From assembly GCA_913775975.1 (NCBI GenBank), contig CAJYLQ010000014.1, forward strand, positions 1 through 43,840: a stretch of 43,840 nucleotides of DNA, in the 5' to 3' direction. This document shows positions 1 to 8,770 of the stretch, in pieces; the stretch's first letter is position 1; every line of letters begins with the position of its first letter. The notes beneath the pieces are model-generated. The model was not told the DNA's origin. It saw only the letters and a list, made by a program, of their open reading frames with translations, and ran no database searches. The position numbers and the translations under genes are program-made. The DNA comes from an uncultured Sphingomonas sp. (lineage in GTDB: Bacteria > Pseudomonadota > Alphaproteobacteria > Sphingomonadales > Sphingomonadaceae).

Positions 1-1355
1 GCTACCTGCCCCTTACCTCTTCCGATCGGGCCGAGATGCTCTCGGTCATCGGTGCCGGATCGGTCGACGACCTGTTCGTCGACGTGCCCGAATCCGCCCG
101 CCTGTCCGGCCCCATCGAGGGGCTGCCGAACCACGCGTCCGAACTGGCGGTCGAGCGGCACATGACCGCGCTTGCCCGCAAGAATGTCGTGGCGGGCGAT
201 GTGCCCTTCTTCCTGGGTTGCGGCGCCTATCGCCATCATGTCCCCGCCAGCGTCGATCACTTGATCCAGCGCGGCGAGTTCCTGACGGCCTATACGCCCT
301 ATCAGCCGGAAATCGCGCAGGGCACGCTGCAGATGCTGTTCGAGTTCCAGACGCAGGTCGCGCGTCTGCTCGGCACCGATGTCGCCAACGCCTCGATGTA
401 CGACGGCTCGACCGCCTGCTGGGAGGCGATCGGCATGGCGCGGCGGATCACGCGCAAGAGCAAGGCGATCCTGTCTTCCGGCCTGCATCCGCATTACGTC
501 TCCGTGGCGAAGACGATGGCGAAGTATACGGGCGACACGCTCGACACCGCCACGCCGGTGCTGACCGCGGAAACGGATATTGACCGGCTGATCGCGGCGA
601 TCGACGCGGATACGTCGTGCGTCGTCGTCCAGTATCCCGATATTCTTGGCCGCATCGCCGACCTGACGCCGCTGGCCGACGCCTGCCACGCCGCCAAGGC
701 GCTGCTGGTCGCCGTCGTGACCGAGCCGGTGGCGCTCGGCGCGATCCGCTCTCCGGGCGAGATGGACGCGGATATCGTCGTGGGCGAGGGCCAGTCGCTG
801 GGCGTGGGCCTGCAATTCGGCGGGCCCTATGTCGGCCTGATGGGCTGCAAGACCCAGTATATCCGCCAGATGCCCGGCCGCTTCTGCGGGCAGACGGTCG
901 ATGCGGACGGCAAGCGCGGTTTCGTGCTGACGCTGTCGACGCGCGAGCAGCATATCCGCCGCGAAAAGGCGACGTCGAACATCTGCACCAACTCCGGCCT
1001 CTGCGCGCTCGCCTTCTCCGTCCACATGACGCTGCTGGGCGAGAAGGGTCTGCGCGACCTCGCCGCCGTCAACCACGGCCTGGCCGTCACGGCGGCGGAG
1101 CGGCTGGCGAAGGTGCCGGGCGTCGCAATCGTCAACGACAGCTTCTTCAACGAATTCACCATCACCCTGCCGGTCGAGGCGCGGCCCGTCGTGCGCACGT
1201 TGGCGGAGCGCGGGGTGCTGGCCGGCGTCTCGCTCGGCCGCCTCTATCCGGGCGAGGGCGGCCTCGCCAACGGGCTGGTCGTCGCGGTGACGGAAACGAC
1301 GACGGCGGAGGATATCGAAACCCTTGCGTCCGCGCTGCAGGAGGTGCTGGCATGA
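1..1355 (+). CDS. gcvPA: Glycine dehydrogenase (decarboxylating) subunit 1, 5'-truncated by window edge
   Basis: This is the N-terminal-half subunit of the two-gene P-protein of the glycine cleavage system. With subunit 2 it decarboxylates glycine and loads the aminomethyl group on the lipoyl H-protein in the cytosol. The reading frame is open from base 3 ([12 protein letters not shown]...), which matches the usual MxYLPLT start of this family, so only one or two codons lie outside the window; the first internal ATG at 36 is not the real start. About 450 residues are visible, the normal length for the split subunit. The stop overlaps the gcvPB start (ATGA at 1352-1355), so the two subunits are translationally coupled. 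Sequence similarity to the family runs the full length and nothing looks broken. Confidence 0.95.
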   Translation, partial: YLPLTSSDRAEMLSVIGAGSVDDLFVDVPESARLSGPIEGLPNHASELAVERHMTALARKNVVAGDVPFFLGCGAYRHHVPASVDHLIQRGEFLTAYTPYQPEIAQGTLQMLFEFQTQVARLLGTDVANASMYDGSTACWEAIGMARRITRKSKAILSSGLHPHYVSVAKTMAKYTGDTLDTATPVLTAETDIDRLIAAIDADTSCVVVQYPDILGRIADLTPLADACHAAKALLVAVVTEPVALGAIRSPGEMDADIVVGEGQSLGVGLQFGGPYVGLMGCKTQYIRQMPGRFCGQTVDADGKRGFVLTLSTREQHIRREKATSNICTNSGLCALAFSVHMTLLGEKGLRDLAAVNHGLAVTAAERLAKVPGVAIVNDSFFNEFTITLPVEARPVVRTLAERGVLAGVSLGRLYPGEGGLANGLVVAVTETTTAEDIETLASALQEVLA

Positions 1356-2923
1356 CGATCAACCAGAGCGGCTGGAAGCCGACCGCGCCCGAGGCCAATG
1401 AGGGTACGGCGCCCGCCACCTTCACCGGCAATCGCGCGCTGATGCTGGAAGAGGCGCTGATCTTCGAGATTGGCGACGCCGAGACGACCGGCGTCGATCT
1501 CGCCGATGCACCGCGTGTCGCGAGCAAGCTGGGCAACCTCGCCCGCACCGCCCCGATCGGCCTGCCCGGCCTGTCGGAGCCGGAGACGGTGCGCCACTAC
1601 ACCCGCCTGTCGCGGCAGAATTATGCGATCGACCTCGGCCTGTTCCCGCTCGGCTCGTGCACGATGAAGCACAATCCGCGCCTGAACGAGAAGATGGCGC
1701 GGCTGCCCGGCTTTGCCGACATCCACCCGCTCCAGCCGGTCGATACGGTGCAGGGCGCGCTGGGCGTCATCAACGAACTCGCCTTCTGGCTGATCGATCT
1801 GACCGGCATGCACGCCGTCGCGATGAGCCCCAAGGCGGGCGCGCATGGCGAACTGTGCGGCATCCTGTGCATCAAGGCGGCGCTTGAAGCGCGCGGGGAG
1901 GGGCATCGCAAGGTCATCCTCGTCCCCGAATCGGCGCACGGCACCAACCCCGCCACCGCCGCCTTCGCCGGCTTCTCGGTGGAGGATATCCCCGCGACCC
2001 CGGACGGCCGCGTCGACACCGAAGCGCTGAAGGCGCGCCTCGGCCCCGACGTCGCGGGCGTGATGATCACCAACCCCAACACCTGCGGCCTGTTCGAGCG
2101 CGATCTGAAGGAGATATCGGACGCGGTTCACGCGGCTGGCGGCTATGTCTATTGCGACGGCGCGAACTTCAACGCGATCGTTGGGCGCGTGCGGCCGGGC
2201 GACCTCGGCGTCGACGCGATGCACATCAACCTGCACAAGACCTTCTCGACCCCGCATGGCGGCGGCGGGCCGGGTTCGGGGCCGGTCGTGCTGTCGGAGG
2301 CGCTCAGCCCCTTCGCGCCGCTGCCCTATACGGCGAAGACCGCCGACGGGCATATCCACCTGATCGAGGAAGAGCGCGCCGAGGAATTCTCGAAAGAGCA
2401 TTTCGGCGGCCGCCTCGACAGCTTCGGCCGCATGGTCGCCTTCCACGGCCAGATGGGCATGTTCACCCGCGCGCTGACCTATATCCTCAGCCATGGCGCG
2501 GACGGGCTGCGGCAGGTCGCGGAGGATGCCGTCCTCAACGCCAACTACGTCCTGCGCTCGCTGGAGGACACGCTGGACGCGCCCTTCGCCGGCAGCGGCC
2601 CGTGCATGCATGAGGCGATCTTCTCCGACGCCGGCCTCGCCGAAGGATTCTCGACGATCGACGTCGCCAAGGCGCTGATCGACGAGGGCTTCCACCCGAT
2701 GACCATGTACTTCCCGCTGGTCGTCCATGGCGCGATGCTGGTCGAGCCGACCGAGACGGAATCGAAGGCGGCGCTGGACCAGTTCATCGGCGCGCTGCGC
2801 TCCGTGGCGGAGCGGGCGAAGGCGGGCGACCAGTCGCTGAAGACCGCCCCCCACTTCGCCCCCCGCGCGCGCCTCGACGAGACGCTGGCGGCGCGCAAGC
2901 CCGTGCTGGTCTGGAAGGATTAG
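1352..2923 (+). CDS. gcvPB: Glycine dehydrogenase (decarboxylating) subunit 2
   Basis: The C-terminal-half, PLP-binding subunit of the split glycine cleavage P-protein, 523 residues. The PLP Schiff-base lysine is K296 in [18 protein letters not shown], the glycine-rich loop that marks the family. The start at 1352 is fixed by the ATGA overlap with gcvPA and by the family-typical N-terminus ([10 protein letters not shown]); the much longer open frame beginning at 617 is antisense-like noise inside gcvPA. gcvT and gcvH are not in the window and probably precede gcvPA. The product works as an A2B2-type complex with GcvPA and supplies methylene-THF, linking it metabolically to metF and metH further right. 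Downstream lies a long palindromic repeat rather than an obvious U-tract terminator. Confidence 0.96.
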   Translation: MTINQSGWKPTAPEANEGTAPATFTGNRALMLEEALIFEIGDAETTGVDLADAPRVASKLGNLARTAPIGLPGLSEPETVRHYTRLSRQNYAIDLGLFPLGSCTMKHNPRLNEKMARLPGFADIHPLQPVDTVQGALGVINELAFWLIDLTGMHAVAMSPKAGAHGELCGILCIKAALEARGEGHRKVILVPESAHGTNPATAAFAGFSVEDIPATPDGRVDTEALKARLGPDVAGVMITNPNTCGLFERDLKEISDAVHAAGGYVYCDGANFNAIVGRVRPGDLGVDAMHINLHKTFSTPHGGGGPGSGPVVLSEALSPFAPLPYTAKTADGHIHLIEEERAEEFSKEHFGGRLDSFGRMVAFHGQMGMFTRALTYILSHGADGLRQVAEDAVLNANYVLRSLEDTLDAPFAGSGPCMHEAIFSDAGLAEGFSTIDVAKALIDEGFHPMTMYFPLVVHGAMLVEPTETESKAALDQFIGALRSVAERAKAGDQSLKTAPHFAPRARLDETLAARKPVLVWKD

Positions 2924-2952
2924 CGTAAGATGACGACAGGTCGAACCTAGGT

Positions 2953-3029
2953 CGTCATTGCGAGCGGAGCGAAGCAATCCAGGGCGTCGTGATGCGGCCC
3001 TGGATTGCTTCGCTGCGCTCGCAATGACG
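2953..3029. repeat. Long intergenic palindrome of the GTCATTGCGAG...GCAATCC type
   Basis: Two 32-base arms (2953-2984 and 2998-3029) are inverted copies with a single mismatch, separated by a 13-base loop. The arm begins CGTCATTGCGAGCG and ends GAAGCAATCCAGGG. Similar palindromes are known to recur in intergenic DNA of many unrelated bacteria. It lies between the convergent gcvPB and DUF885 genes and could form a very stable hairpin in either transcript, so it may act as a bidirectional 3' end. It contains no coding sequence. Confidence 0.85.
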
Positions 3030-3068
3030 GATCTACCTGACGTCCTCCTGTTCTAGCGCGCAGAAGAT

Positions 3069-3090
3069 CCCCTCCCCTTCAGGGGAGGGG
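3069..3090. repeat. GGGGAGGGG palindrome, solo copy
   Basis: Perfect 10-bp arms CCCCTCCCCT and AGGGGAGGGG around the dinucleotide TC. The same 22-base palindrome recurs at 8613, 8687, 12245, 26689 and 29451. Here it stands alone without the GGGGTGGGGCG tail of the longer copies, 13 bases beyond the stop codon of the leftward DUF885 gene. Confidence 0.85.
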
Positions 3091-3103
3091 AGAATAAGCC
3101 GTA

Positions 3104-4837
3104 TCACTCTTCCGCCGGATACGGCCCCTTGCCGCCATCGGCGATGAACTGATCCACCCGCGCCTCCAGCACCGGCAGCGGCACCGATCCCAGTGACAGC
3201 ACCGTGTCGTGGAACGCGCGGATATCGAAGCGGTCACCCAGCGCCTTCTCCGCCTTCGCGCGCGATCGCTGGATCGCCAGCTGTCCCAGATAATAGCTCA
3301 GCGCCTGGCCCGGCCAGCCGATATAGCGGTCCACCTCCGTCCCGATTTCCCGCTCCGACAGCGCGGTATTGTCACGCAGGAAGGCGAGCGACTGGTCGCG
3401 CGTCCACCCCTTGGCATGGACGCCTGTATCCACAACCAGCCGCGCCGCGCGCCACATCTGATAGGACAGCATCCCGAACCGCTCATAGGGCGTCTCGTAA
3501 AAGCCCATCTCGTCGCCCAGCCGCTCGCAATACAGCGCCCAGCCCTCGCCGAAGGCGGAGATGTAGCTGTAGCGGCGGAAGGGCGGCAGGCTGGTATTCT
3601 CGTTTGCCAGCGACATCTGCCACGCATGGCCCGGCGCGCTCTCGTGCAGCGTCAGCGCGGGCAGCTGGAACAGCGGTCGCGCGGGCAGGTCATAGGTGTT
3701 GACCAGATATCCGCCCGGCCCGCCGCGCCCGGCGGTGTAGAACGGCGCGATATCCGCCGGCACCGGCCGTATCGCGAAGCGGGCGCGGGGATTGCGCCCG
3801 AACCAGCGGCTGGCCATCGCGTCGAACCGCTTGGCCTCCCATGCCGCCTCCTTCAGCAACTGCGCGGGTGTCGTCGCATAGAATTGCGGATCGGTGCGAA
3901 GGAAGGTCAGGAACGCCTTCAGATCGCCCTGGAACTTCACCTCCTTGCGGATCGCCTCCATCTCCGCCCTAATCTTCGCGACCTCCGACAGGCCCAGCGC
4001 GTGGATCTCCTCGGGGCTCATGTCCAATGTCGTGAACTGGCGAATGCGGCTGCGATAATAGGCCGCGCCGTCGGGATAGCTGGTCGCGTCCAGCGCGGTC
4101 CGCAGCCCCGGGAAATAGGTGGTGCGCAGATAGGCGAGCAGCTTGCGATGCGCCGGGATCACCTGCGCCTCGATCACCCGCTTCGCCTCGGCGCGCAGCG
4201 CATCGCGGCCCGGCACGCTGGCGGGCATCGTCGCAAAGGGCTGCCAGAACACCGTCGCCTCCGCATCCTTCGCCTCCGCGATCGCGACGACGGGCGCCTC
4301 GCGGCCCTTCATCACGACGGCGGGCGGGGTGAAGCCCCGCTTCAGCCCGGCGCGCAGATTGTCGGTCTGCTGATCCAGATACCGAGGAATGTCGCTCAAC
4401 AGCTTCAGGTAATTGCGATAATCCGATGCACCGCGTGCGAATTGCCCCCGCGCTGCGTATTGCAGGTCGCCCCAGAAGGCGCTGTCGCCGTTCAGCGGCT
4501 TTTCCCATTCGCGAAATTGCTGATCGTCGAGGAAGCCGGCGATCTGATTGCGATAGACCAGATAATTGACGCGTTGTTCCGGCGAGAGGCGAGCCGGGTC
4601 GATCGCGCGCAGCCGCTGCATCACGCCCTGCCAATAGGCCGCCCGCCGCGCCTGCGCCGCCGCCGATACGTCCGGCAGGCGATCGTTCGCGGCGTCGCGG
4701 TCATCGTCGGCCAGCCCCTCCTGCTGCCGCCATTTCCATTCGGCCTGCCAGATCGCCGTGAAGGCGGCGTCGGCCGATGTGGCGGCGGGGGAGGGGGCGG
4801 CGATCGCGGCGGTGGCGGTCAGAAAGGTCAGGATCAT
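3104..4837 (-). CDS. DUF885 family exported protein (putative zinc peptidase-like)
   Basis: A 577-residue member of the DUF885 family. The family is thought to be metal-dependent hydrolases or peptidases, but no substrate is established. The motif H398-E399-S-A-P-G-H404 (HExxxGH) is the family hallmark and the likely zinc site. The start is placed at 4837 because it gives a short hydrophobic signal peptide ([20 protein letters not shown]) followed by the mature DAAFTAIWQ segment; the longer open frame to 4948 adds a charged, Gly/Pro-rich lead that would hide the signal. No strong ribosome site precedes it. It is divergent from the CcdC-type gene, with 119 bases between them. Export to the periplasm is inferred from the signal peptide only. 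Confidence 0.85.
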   Translation of the reverse strand: MILTFLTATAAIAAPSPAATSADAAFTAIWQAEWKWRQQEGLADDDRDAANDRLPDVSAAAQARRAAYWQGVMQRLRAIDPARLSPEQRVNYLVYRNQIAGFLDDQQFREWEKPLNGDSAFWGDLQYAARGQFARGASDYRNYLKLLSDIPRYLDQQTDNLRAGLKRGFTPPAVVMKGREAPVVAIAEAKDAEATVFWQPFATMPASVPGRDALRAEAKRVIEAQVIPAHRKLLAYLRTTYFPGLRTALDATSYPDGAAYYRSRIRQFTTLDMSPEEIHALGLSEVAKIRAEMEAIRKEVKFQGDLKAFLTFLRTDPQFYATTPAQLLKEAAWEAKRFDAMASRWFGRNPRARFAIRPVPADIAPFYTAGRGGPGGYLVNTYDLPARPLFQLPALTLHESAPGHAWQMSLANENTSLPPFRRYSYISAFGEGWALYCERLGDEMGFYETPYERFGMLSYQMWRAARLVVDTGVHAKGWTRDQSLAFLRDNTALSEREIGTEVDRYIGWPGQALSYYLGQLAIQRSRAKAEKALGDRFDIRAFHDTVLSLGSVPLPVLEARVDQFIADGGKGPYPAEE

Positions 4838-4956
4838 CCCCCGAACCTGCGCGAAGCCTCGTCCGCTTTCAAGCGCGCCGCCCCGTCGCATCGGGCCGGG
4901 CGGGGCGATGGTGCCGCCGCTGGACGCCGCACACCTCTCGCGGCACACTGGACCCC

Positions 4957-5472
4957 ATGCAGCCCCAGCCCCAGCCCAACAGCCTCGTCACCTATGCGAT
5001 CACCGCCGCGGTCATCCTTGTCGTGATGGCGATCCGCTGGCGCCGTACCGGCCGGGCGATGCTGCTGAAGCTGGAGCAATTGTGGATCATGCCGGCGGTC
5101 CTCGCCGCCGTCGTCATTCTGGTCTTCGCCACCACGCCCCCGCATGGTCTGGGCTGGCTGTTCTGCCTGATCGCCGCAGGGCTGGGCGCGGCGCTCGGCT
5201 GGCAGCGCGAGCGGATGATGCGGATCGACATAGACCCCGAAACGCATCGCCTCAGCCAGACGGCGTCGCCGGCCGCGCTGGTCTTCATCCTCATCATCGT
5301 CGTGCTGCGGCAGGCGACGAAGGCGGAGGGCGCCGCCTTCCTCCATCTCGATGCCGCCGCGCTGACCGACATGCTGCTGGCGCTCGCCTTCGGCCTCGTC
5401 ACGGCGCAGCGGGTGGAGATGGGCCTGCGCGCGCGGGCGATGCTGCGCGCCGCGCGCGCTATTCGTCGATGA
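4957..5472 (+). CDS. CcdC-like (DUF1453) four-helix membrane protein
   Basis: A 171-residue integral membrane protein with about four hydrophobic helices (roughly residues 9-25, 45-62, 68-82 and 108-125, plus an amphipathic C-terminus). The sequence resembles the DUF1453/CcdC family, whose best-known member is linked to cytochrome c biogenesis in Bacillus, though the sphingomonad members have no established role. The start at 4957 gives MQPQPQPNSLVTYAITAAV; the upstream open frame to 4777 is Arg-rich antisense to the neighbour and is rejected. The gene converges with the DMT transporter: its stop lies 14 bases inside that gene's 3' end. Family assignment is moderate, function unknown. Confidence 0.75.
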   Translation: MQPQPQPNSLVTYAITAAVILVVMAIRWRRTGRAMLLKLEQLWIMPAVLAAVVILVFATTPPHGLGWLFCLIAAGLGAALGWQRERMMRIDIDPETHRLSQTASPAALVFILIIVVLRQATKAEGAAFLHLDAAALTDMLLALAFGLVTAQRVEMGLRARAMLRAARAIRR

Positions 5473-6358
5473 TCGCCGCCTGCGTTTCGCCACGCCGGCG
5501 GACATGCTCGCGCCAGACGATGTAGAGGCCCGATGCGGCGATGACCGGCGCGCCGATCCAGGTCGAATCGCCCGGCACCGTCCCGAACAACAGCCAGCCA
5601 TAGGCCGCCGCCCATAACAGCGCGGTATAGTCGAACGGCACCACCAGCGACACCGCGCCCCGCCGCAGCGACGCGGTCATCGCCAGCTGCGCGCAGCCAC
5701 CGAACAGGCCGACCGCCGCCAGCGCCGCCCATGTCGCCGCCGGATGCGCCTGCGCCTGCCACGCATAGACCGCGCCCAGCGGCAGCAGCGACAGAACGGA
5801 GAAATACCATACGGTGGTCTGCGCCCGCTCCGTCCGCCCGATCTGGCGCAGCAGGATGAAGATCACGGCGGTCAGCACCGCCGCCGCCAGGCCATAGGCG
5901 ACGCCGATCGGCGGCATCGCATGGCCGCCCGGCCGCACCACGATCAGCACGCCGACAAAGCCCAGCCCCACCGCGCTCCACCGCCGCCAGCCGGTCGGCT
6001 CGCCCAGCACCAGCGCGCCCAGGATCGTCGCGAAGATCGGCGTGGAAAAGCCGATCGCCGCCGCCTCCGCCAGCGGCAGGGTCAGCAGCGCGGCGAAGGT
6101 GAAGGCCATGCTGATGACGCCCACGATCATCCGCACCACATGGGCACCCAGCCGCTGCGTCCGTACCGTCGACAGGCCGGGGCCGCTGGCGATCACTACC
6201 GTCACCAGGATCGCCGCGCCAAACTGGCGAAAGAACAGGATCTCCCCCAGAGCCGCGCCACGCGTCTCCGCCAGCTTGATCGCTGCGTTCATCGTCGCGA
6301 ACAGACCCACCGATAACAGGCGCAGGCCGATCGCGGGCCAAAGCCGGTCGGTTGACAT
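5459..6358 (-). CDS. EamA-type drug/metabolite (DMT) exporter
   Basis: A 299-residue inner-membrane protein with ten predicted helices arranged as two EamA repeats, the standard architecture of DMT-superfamily exporters. Typical sequence landmarks are ILFFRQFGAAILV in the first repeat, TLPLAEAAAIGFSTPIF and LGEPTGWRRW closing it, and FDYTALLWAAAYGWLLFGTVPG in the second. The start at 6358 (MSTDRLWPAIG) is preceded by GGAG at a good distance; the nine-codon longer frame to 6382 is less likely. Substrate cannot be told from sequence. It is transcribed away from the ArsR-metallothionein unit and shares an 86-base to 110-base upstream region with it. Its 3' end overlaps the convergent CcdC-type gene by 14 bases. 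Confidence 0.9.
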   Translation of the reverse strand: MSTDRLWPAIGLRLLSVGLFATMNAAIKLAETRGAALGEILFFRQFGAAILVTVVIASGPGLSTVRTQRLGAHVVRMIVGVISMAFTFAALLTLPLAEAAAIGFSTPIFATILGALVLGEPTGWRRWSAVGLGFVGVLIVVRPGGHAMPPIGVAYGLAAAVLTAVIFILLRQIGRTERAQTTVWYFSVLSLLPLGAVYAWQAQAHPAATWAALAAVGLFGGCAQLAMTASLRRGAVSLVVPFDYTALLWAAAYGWLLFGTVPGDSTWIGAPVIAASGLYIVWREHVRRRGETQAAIIDE

Positions 6359-6412
6359 GGCCGCTCCGCTACCCCCGCGCACCCGAACGCACCAGCCTGA
6401 CAGCGATTTAAC

Positions 6413-6456
6413 TTTACACGGGGCAACACCTCCTATATATCAATATGTGTTCATAT
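6413..6456 (+). promoter_or_regulatory. Candidate promoter and ArsR/SmtB operator for the metallothionein operon
   Basis: A TTTACA hexamer (6413-6418) and a TATATC hexamer (6436-6441) are 17 bases apart, a sigma-70-like arrangement in an unusually AT-rich patch. Immediately downstream is the inverted repeat ATATG-TGTT-CATAT (6443-6456), which has the form of ArsR/SmtB operators. Placing transcription start near 6448 supports translation from 6469 rather than 6445. All of this is inference from sequence pattern. Confidence 0.5.
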
Positions 6457-6468
6457 GTTGAGTTATGC

Positions 6469-6795
6469 ATGACACCAGACGAAGGCGTTCAACTCGCGGA
6501 GCTTTTCCGGCTGCTGGGGGAACCCAACCGGCTGCGGCTGGTCGCCGCCTGCCTCGAAGGTCCCCGGTCGGTCGGGGAACTGACGGAGGAGGTCGGCGTC
6601 AGCCAGAGCCTCGTCTCGCAGCATCTGCGGCTGCTGCGCGCGGGGCGGCTGCTGAAGCAGACGCGGGCGGGGCGGAACATGTTCTACGAGCTGCCCGACT
6701 GCCACGTCCGTACCATGCTGACCAACATGATCGAACACGTGCTGGAACCCGAAGATCACGCCCATGACGATCATGGGCATGAAGATCGCAACTGA
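6469..6795 (+). CDS. ArsR/SmtB-family metal-responsive repressor with His-rich tail
   Basis: A 108-residue winged-helix repressor. The HTH runs from about LAELFRLLGEPNRLRLV through VGELTEEVGVSQSLVSQHLRLLRAGRLL, with the wing at KQTRAGRNMFYELPD. The C-terminal tail carries a cluster of His and acidic residues (EPEDHAHDDHGHED), consistent with a zinc, nickel or cobalt sensing site at helix alpha-5 and the tail; the classic CxC arsenic site is absent. The start at 6469 (MTPDEGVQLAEL) is preferred because the ATG at 6445 falls inside the predicted promoter/operator. It lies 11 bases upstream of a metallothionein gene, so the metal sensed is probably Zn or Cd. The regulator is expected to repress its own operon until metal binds. 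Confidence 0.88.
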   Translation: MTPDEGVQLAELFRLLGEPNRLRLVAACLEGPRSVGELTEEVGVSQSLVSQHLRLLRAGRLLKQTRAGRNMFYELPDCHVRTMLTNMIEHVLEPEDHAHDDHGHEDRN

Positions 6796-6806
6796 AGGAA
6801 CTGATT

Positions 6807-6977
6807 ATGAGCGTCGAAGTCGAGATGGTGAAGTGCGCCTGTGCCGATTGCGTGTGCGTCGTCAGTGCGTCGAAGGGCGTGCAGGCCGATGGCCGCGTGT
6901 TCTGCGGCGATGCCTGCGCGCAGCATCATGACGGCGGCGCCGGCTGCGATCATGCCGGTTGCACCTGCCACGGCTGA
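6807..6977 (+). CDS. Bacterial metallothionein (SmtA/BmtA family)
   Basis: A 56-residue metallothionein. It has nine cysteines (10, 12, 15, 17, 33, 37, 47, 52, 54) and four histidines (40, 41, 49, 55), laid out as KCxCxxCxC near the N-terminus, FCxxxCAxHH in the middle and CxHxGCxC at the end; this is the Cys/His pattern of the prokaryotic family that binds about four Zn or Cd ions in a shared cluster. The ribosome site AAGGAA lies about six bases before the ATG. It is the second gene of the ArsR unit and is followed by a strong terminator. The small size makes it easy for automated gene callers to miss. It likely buffers zinc or protects against cadmium in the cytosol. Confidence 0.93.
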   Translation: MSVEVEMVKCACADCVCVVSASKGVQADGRVFCGDACAQHHDGGAGCDHAGCTCHG

Positions 6978-6994
6978 TCGATCCGCCGATCGAT

Positions 6995-7035
6995 AAAAGG
7001 GGGGGCCGCGGCACATACCGCGCGACCCCCTTTTT
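6995..7035 (+). terminator. Rho-independent terminator of the arsR-metallothionein operon
   Basis: AAAAGGGGG on the left pairs with CCCCCTTTTT on the right, enclosing a second GC stem (CCGCG/CGCGG). The right arm ends in five T residues. It lies 17 bases after the metallothionein stop and before proS, so it separates the two transcripts; the flanking A and T runs could let it work in both directions. Confidence 0.85.
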
Positions 7036-7067
7036 GCGCGCGCGCTTTCGGTCTATCCGCCCCGGCC

Positions 7068-8600
7068 ATGAAGCACGCGCTCCCTGTCACCCGCGAGGCG
7101 GATTTCGCCGCCTGGTATCAATCCGTCATTGCGGAGGCCGACCTCGCCGAGGAATCCGGCGTGCGCGGCTGCATGGTCATCCGCCCCTGGGGCTATGGCA
7201 TTTGGGAGCGTATCCAGCGCCTGCTGGACGACCGGATCAAGGCGACCGGGCACGAGAATTGCTATTTCCCGCTCTTCATCCCGCTCTCCTATTTCGAAAA
7301 GGAGGCCGAGCATGTCGAGGGCTTCGCCAAGGAGATGGCGGTCGTCACGCACCACCGGCTGATCGGCGACGGGAAGGGCGGCCTGACCCCCGATCCCGCC
7401 GCGAAGCTGGAAGAGCCGCTGGTCGTCCGCCCCACGTCCGAAACGGTGATCGGCACCGCCTTCTCGCGCTGGGTGCAGTCGTGGCGCGACCTGCCCGTGC
7501 TCATCAACCAGTGGGCCAATGTGGTCCGCTGGGAAATGCGCACCCGCATGTTCCTGCGCACCGCCGAATTCCTCTGGCAGGAGGGCCACACCGCCCACGC
7601 CAGCGCCGAGGAAGCGCGCGAGGAGACGCTGCGGATGCTGGAGGTCTATCGCGAATTTTCCGAAACCTGCCTCGCGCTCCACGTCATCGCCGGCGAGAAG
7701 CCGGAGAACGAGCGCTTCCCCGGCGCGGTGGAAACCTGGTCGATCGAGGCGATGATGCAGGACGGCAAGGCGCTCCAGGCGGGCACCAGCCATTTCCTCG
7801 GCACCAATTTCGCTCACGCGCAAAACATCAGGTTCCAGAATGCCGCCGGCGAACTGGAACTGGCGAACACCACCAGCTGGGGCGTCTCGACCCGCATGAT
7901 CGGCGGCGTCATCATGGTCCATGGCGATGACGACGGGCTGCGCGTGCCGCCCGCGATCGCGCCGTGGCAGATCGTGATCGTGCCGATGCTGCGCGACCAG
8001 CCGGAGGATCAGGCGATCGTCGACTATTGCCGCGACCTGCAGAAGCAGCTGGCGGGTCAGTCGGCGCTGGGCGAGCCCGTCCGCGCGCTGCTCGACCTGA
8101 AGCCCGCCAAGGCCGCGACGAAGCGCTGGGGCTGGGTGAAGAAGGGTGCGCCGATCGTGATCGAGGTCGGCGGCCGCGACGTCGCGGGCGGCAACGTCTC
8201 CGTCATCCTGCGCACCGATCTGTATCAGGACGGCGGCAAGCTGAAGTCGCAGGTCATGCCGCGCGAGGCACTGGTCTCCACCGCCGCCGCGACGCTGGAA
8301 TCGATCCAGGCGGCGCTGCTTACCCAGTCGACCGAGGCGCTGCGCGCCCGCATCACCCCCGTCGACGACTGGGCGGGCGTCGAAGCGCATTTCGCGGACG
8401 GCGTGAAGAATCCCGGCTGGGTCGACGTTCGCTGGTCGAAGCCGACCGGCACGGCGCTGGAGAAGGTGGTCGAGCGGCTGAAGGCGCTGAAGCTCACGAT
8501 CCGCAACGCCCCCGCCGGCCAGACCGGCTGCGACGACGGTCCGTGCGTGTTCACGGGCGATCCGGCCGTGGAACGCATCCTGATCGGCCGGGCGTACTGA
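7068..8600 (+). CDS. proS: Prolyl-tRNA synthetase, archaeal/eukaryal-like type
   Basis: Charges tRNA-Pro with proline. The 510-residue protein is a class II synthetase with motif 2 near residues 154-178 (RWEMRTRMFLRTAEFLWQEGH) and motif 3 near 269-290 (TSWGVSTRMIGG followed by the HGDDDGLRVPP segment), then an anticodon-binding domain and a C-terminal extension ending in ERILIGRAY. The absence of the editing insertion, and the C-terminal domain with a terminal Tyr, mark the archaeal/eukaryal-like form rather than the usual bacterial or alphaproteobacterial short form. It has its own upstream region after the metallothionein terminator, and a palindromic repeat begins 13 bases after its stop. 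Confidence 0.93.
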   Translation: MKHALPVTREADFAAWYQSVIAEADLAEESGVRGCMVIRPWGYGIWERIQRLLDDRIKATGHENCYFPLFIPLSYFEKEAEHVEGFAKEMAVVTHHRLIGDGKGGLTPDPAAKLEEPLVVRPTSETVIGTAFSRWVQSWRDLPVLINQWANVVRWEMRTRMFLRTAEFLWQEGHTAHASAEEAREETLRMLEVYREFSETCLALHVIAGEKPENERFPGAVETWSIEAMMQDGKALQAGTSHFLGTNFAHAQNIRFQNAAGELELANTTSWGVSTRMIGGVIMVHGDDDGLRVPPAIAPWQIVIVPMLRDQPEDQAIVDYCRDLQKQLAGQSALGEPVRALLDLKPAKAATKRWGWVKKGAPIVIEVGGRDVAGGNVSVILRTDLYQDGGKLKSQVMPREALVSTAAATLESIQAALLTQSTEALRARITPVDDWAGVEAHFADGVKNPGWVDVRWSKPTGTALEKVVERLKALKLTIRNAPAGQTGCDDGPCVFTGDPAVERILIGRAY

Positions 8601-8612
8601 CCCTCTAAGAGG

Positions 8613-8708
8613 CCCTCCCCTTCAGGGGAGGGTTGGGGTGGGGCGTCGCCGCGGGCGCCACGTTTGCGGAAGCGCCCCACCCCCTGCCCCTCCCCTGAAG
8701 GGGAGGGG
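8613..8708. repeat. Composite palindromic element, full-length copy (about 96 bp)
   Basis: Two GGGGAGGGG palindromes in inverted orientation (8613-8632 and 8687-8708) bracket a core. Each is followed inward by a TGGGGCG-type G-rich tail, on one side leading to GTCGCC and on the other to GCTTCCGCAAACG (read on the minus strand). This is the most complete member of the family in the window. It starts 13 bases after the proS stop. The structure resembles a miniature palindromic element without coding capacity. Confidence 0.8.
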
Positions 8709-8770
8709 TGAAGCAACGGCACCGATCAACCCTCTCGACCCCGCGCCCGACACCCCATAAACCTCGCCCC

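Noticed and set aside
1244..2977. 577-codon open frame on the minus strand
   Set aside because: It is antisense to gcvPB, which has a complete PLP site and normal length.
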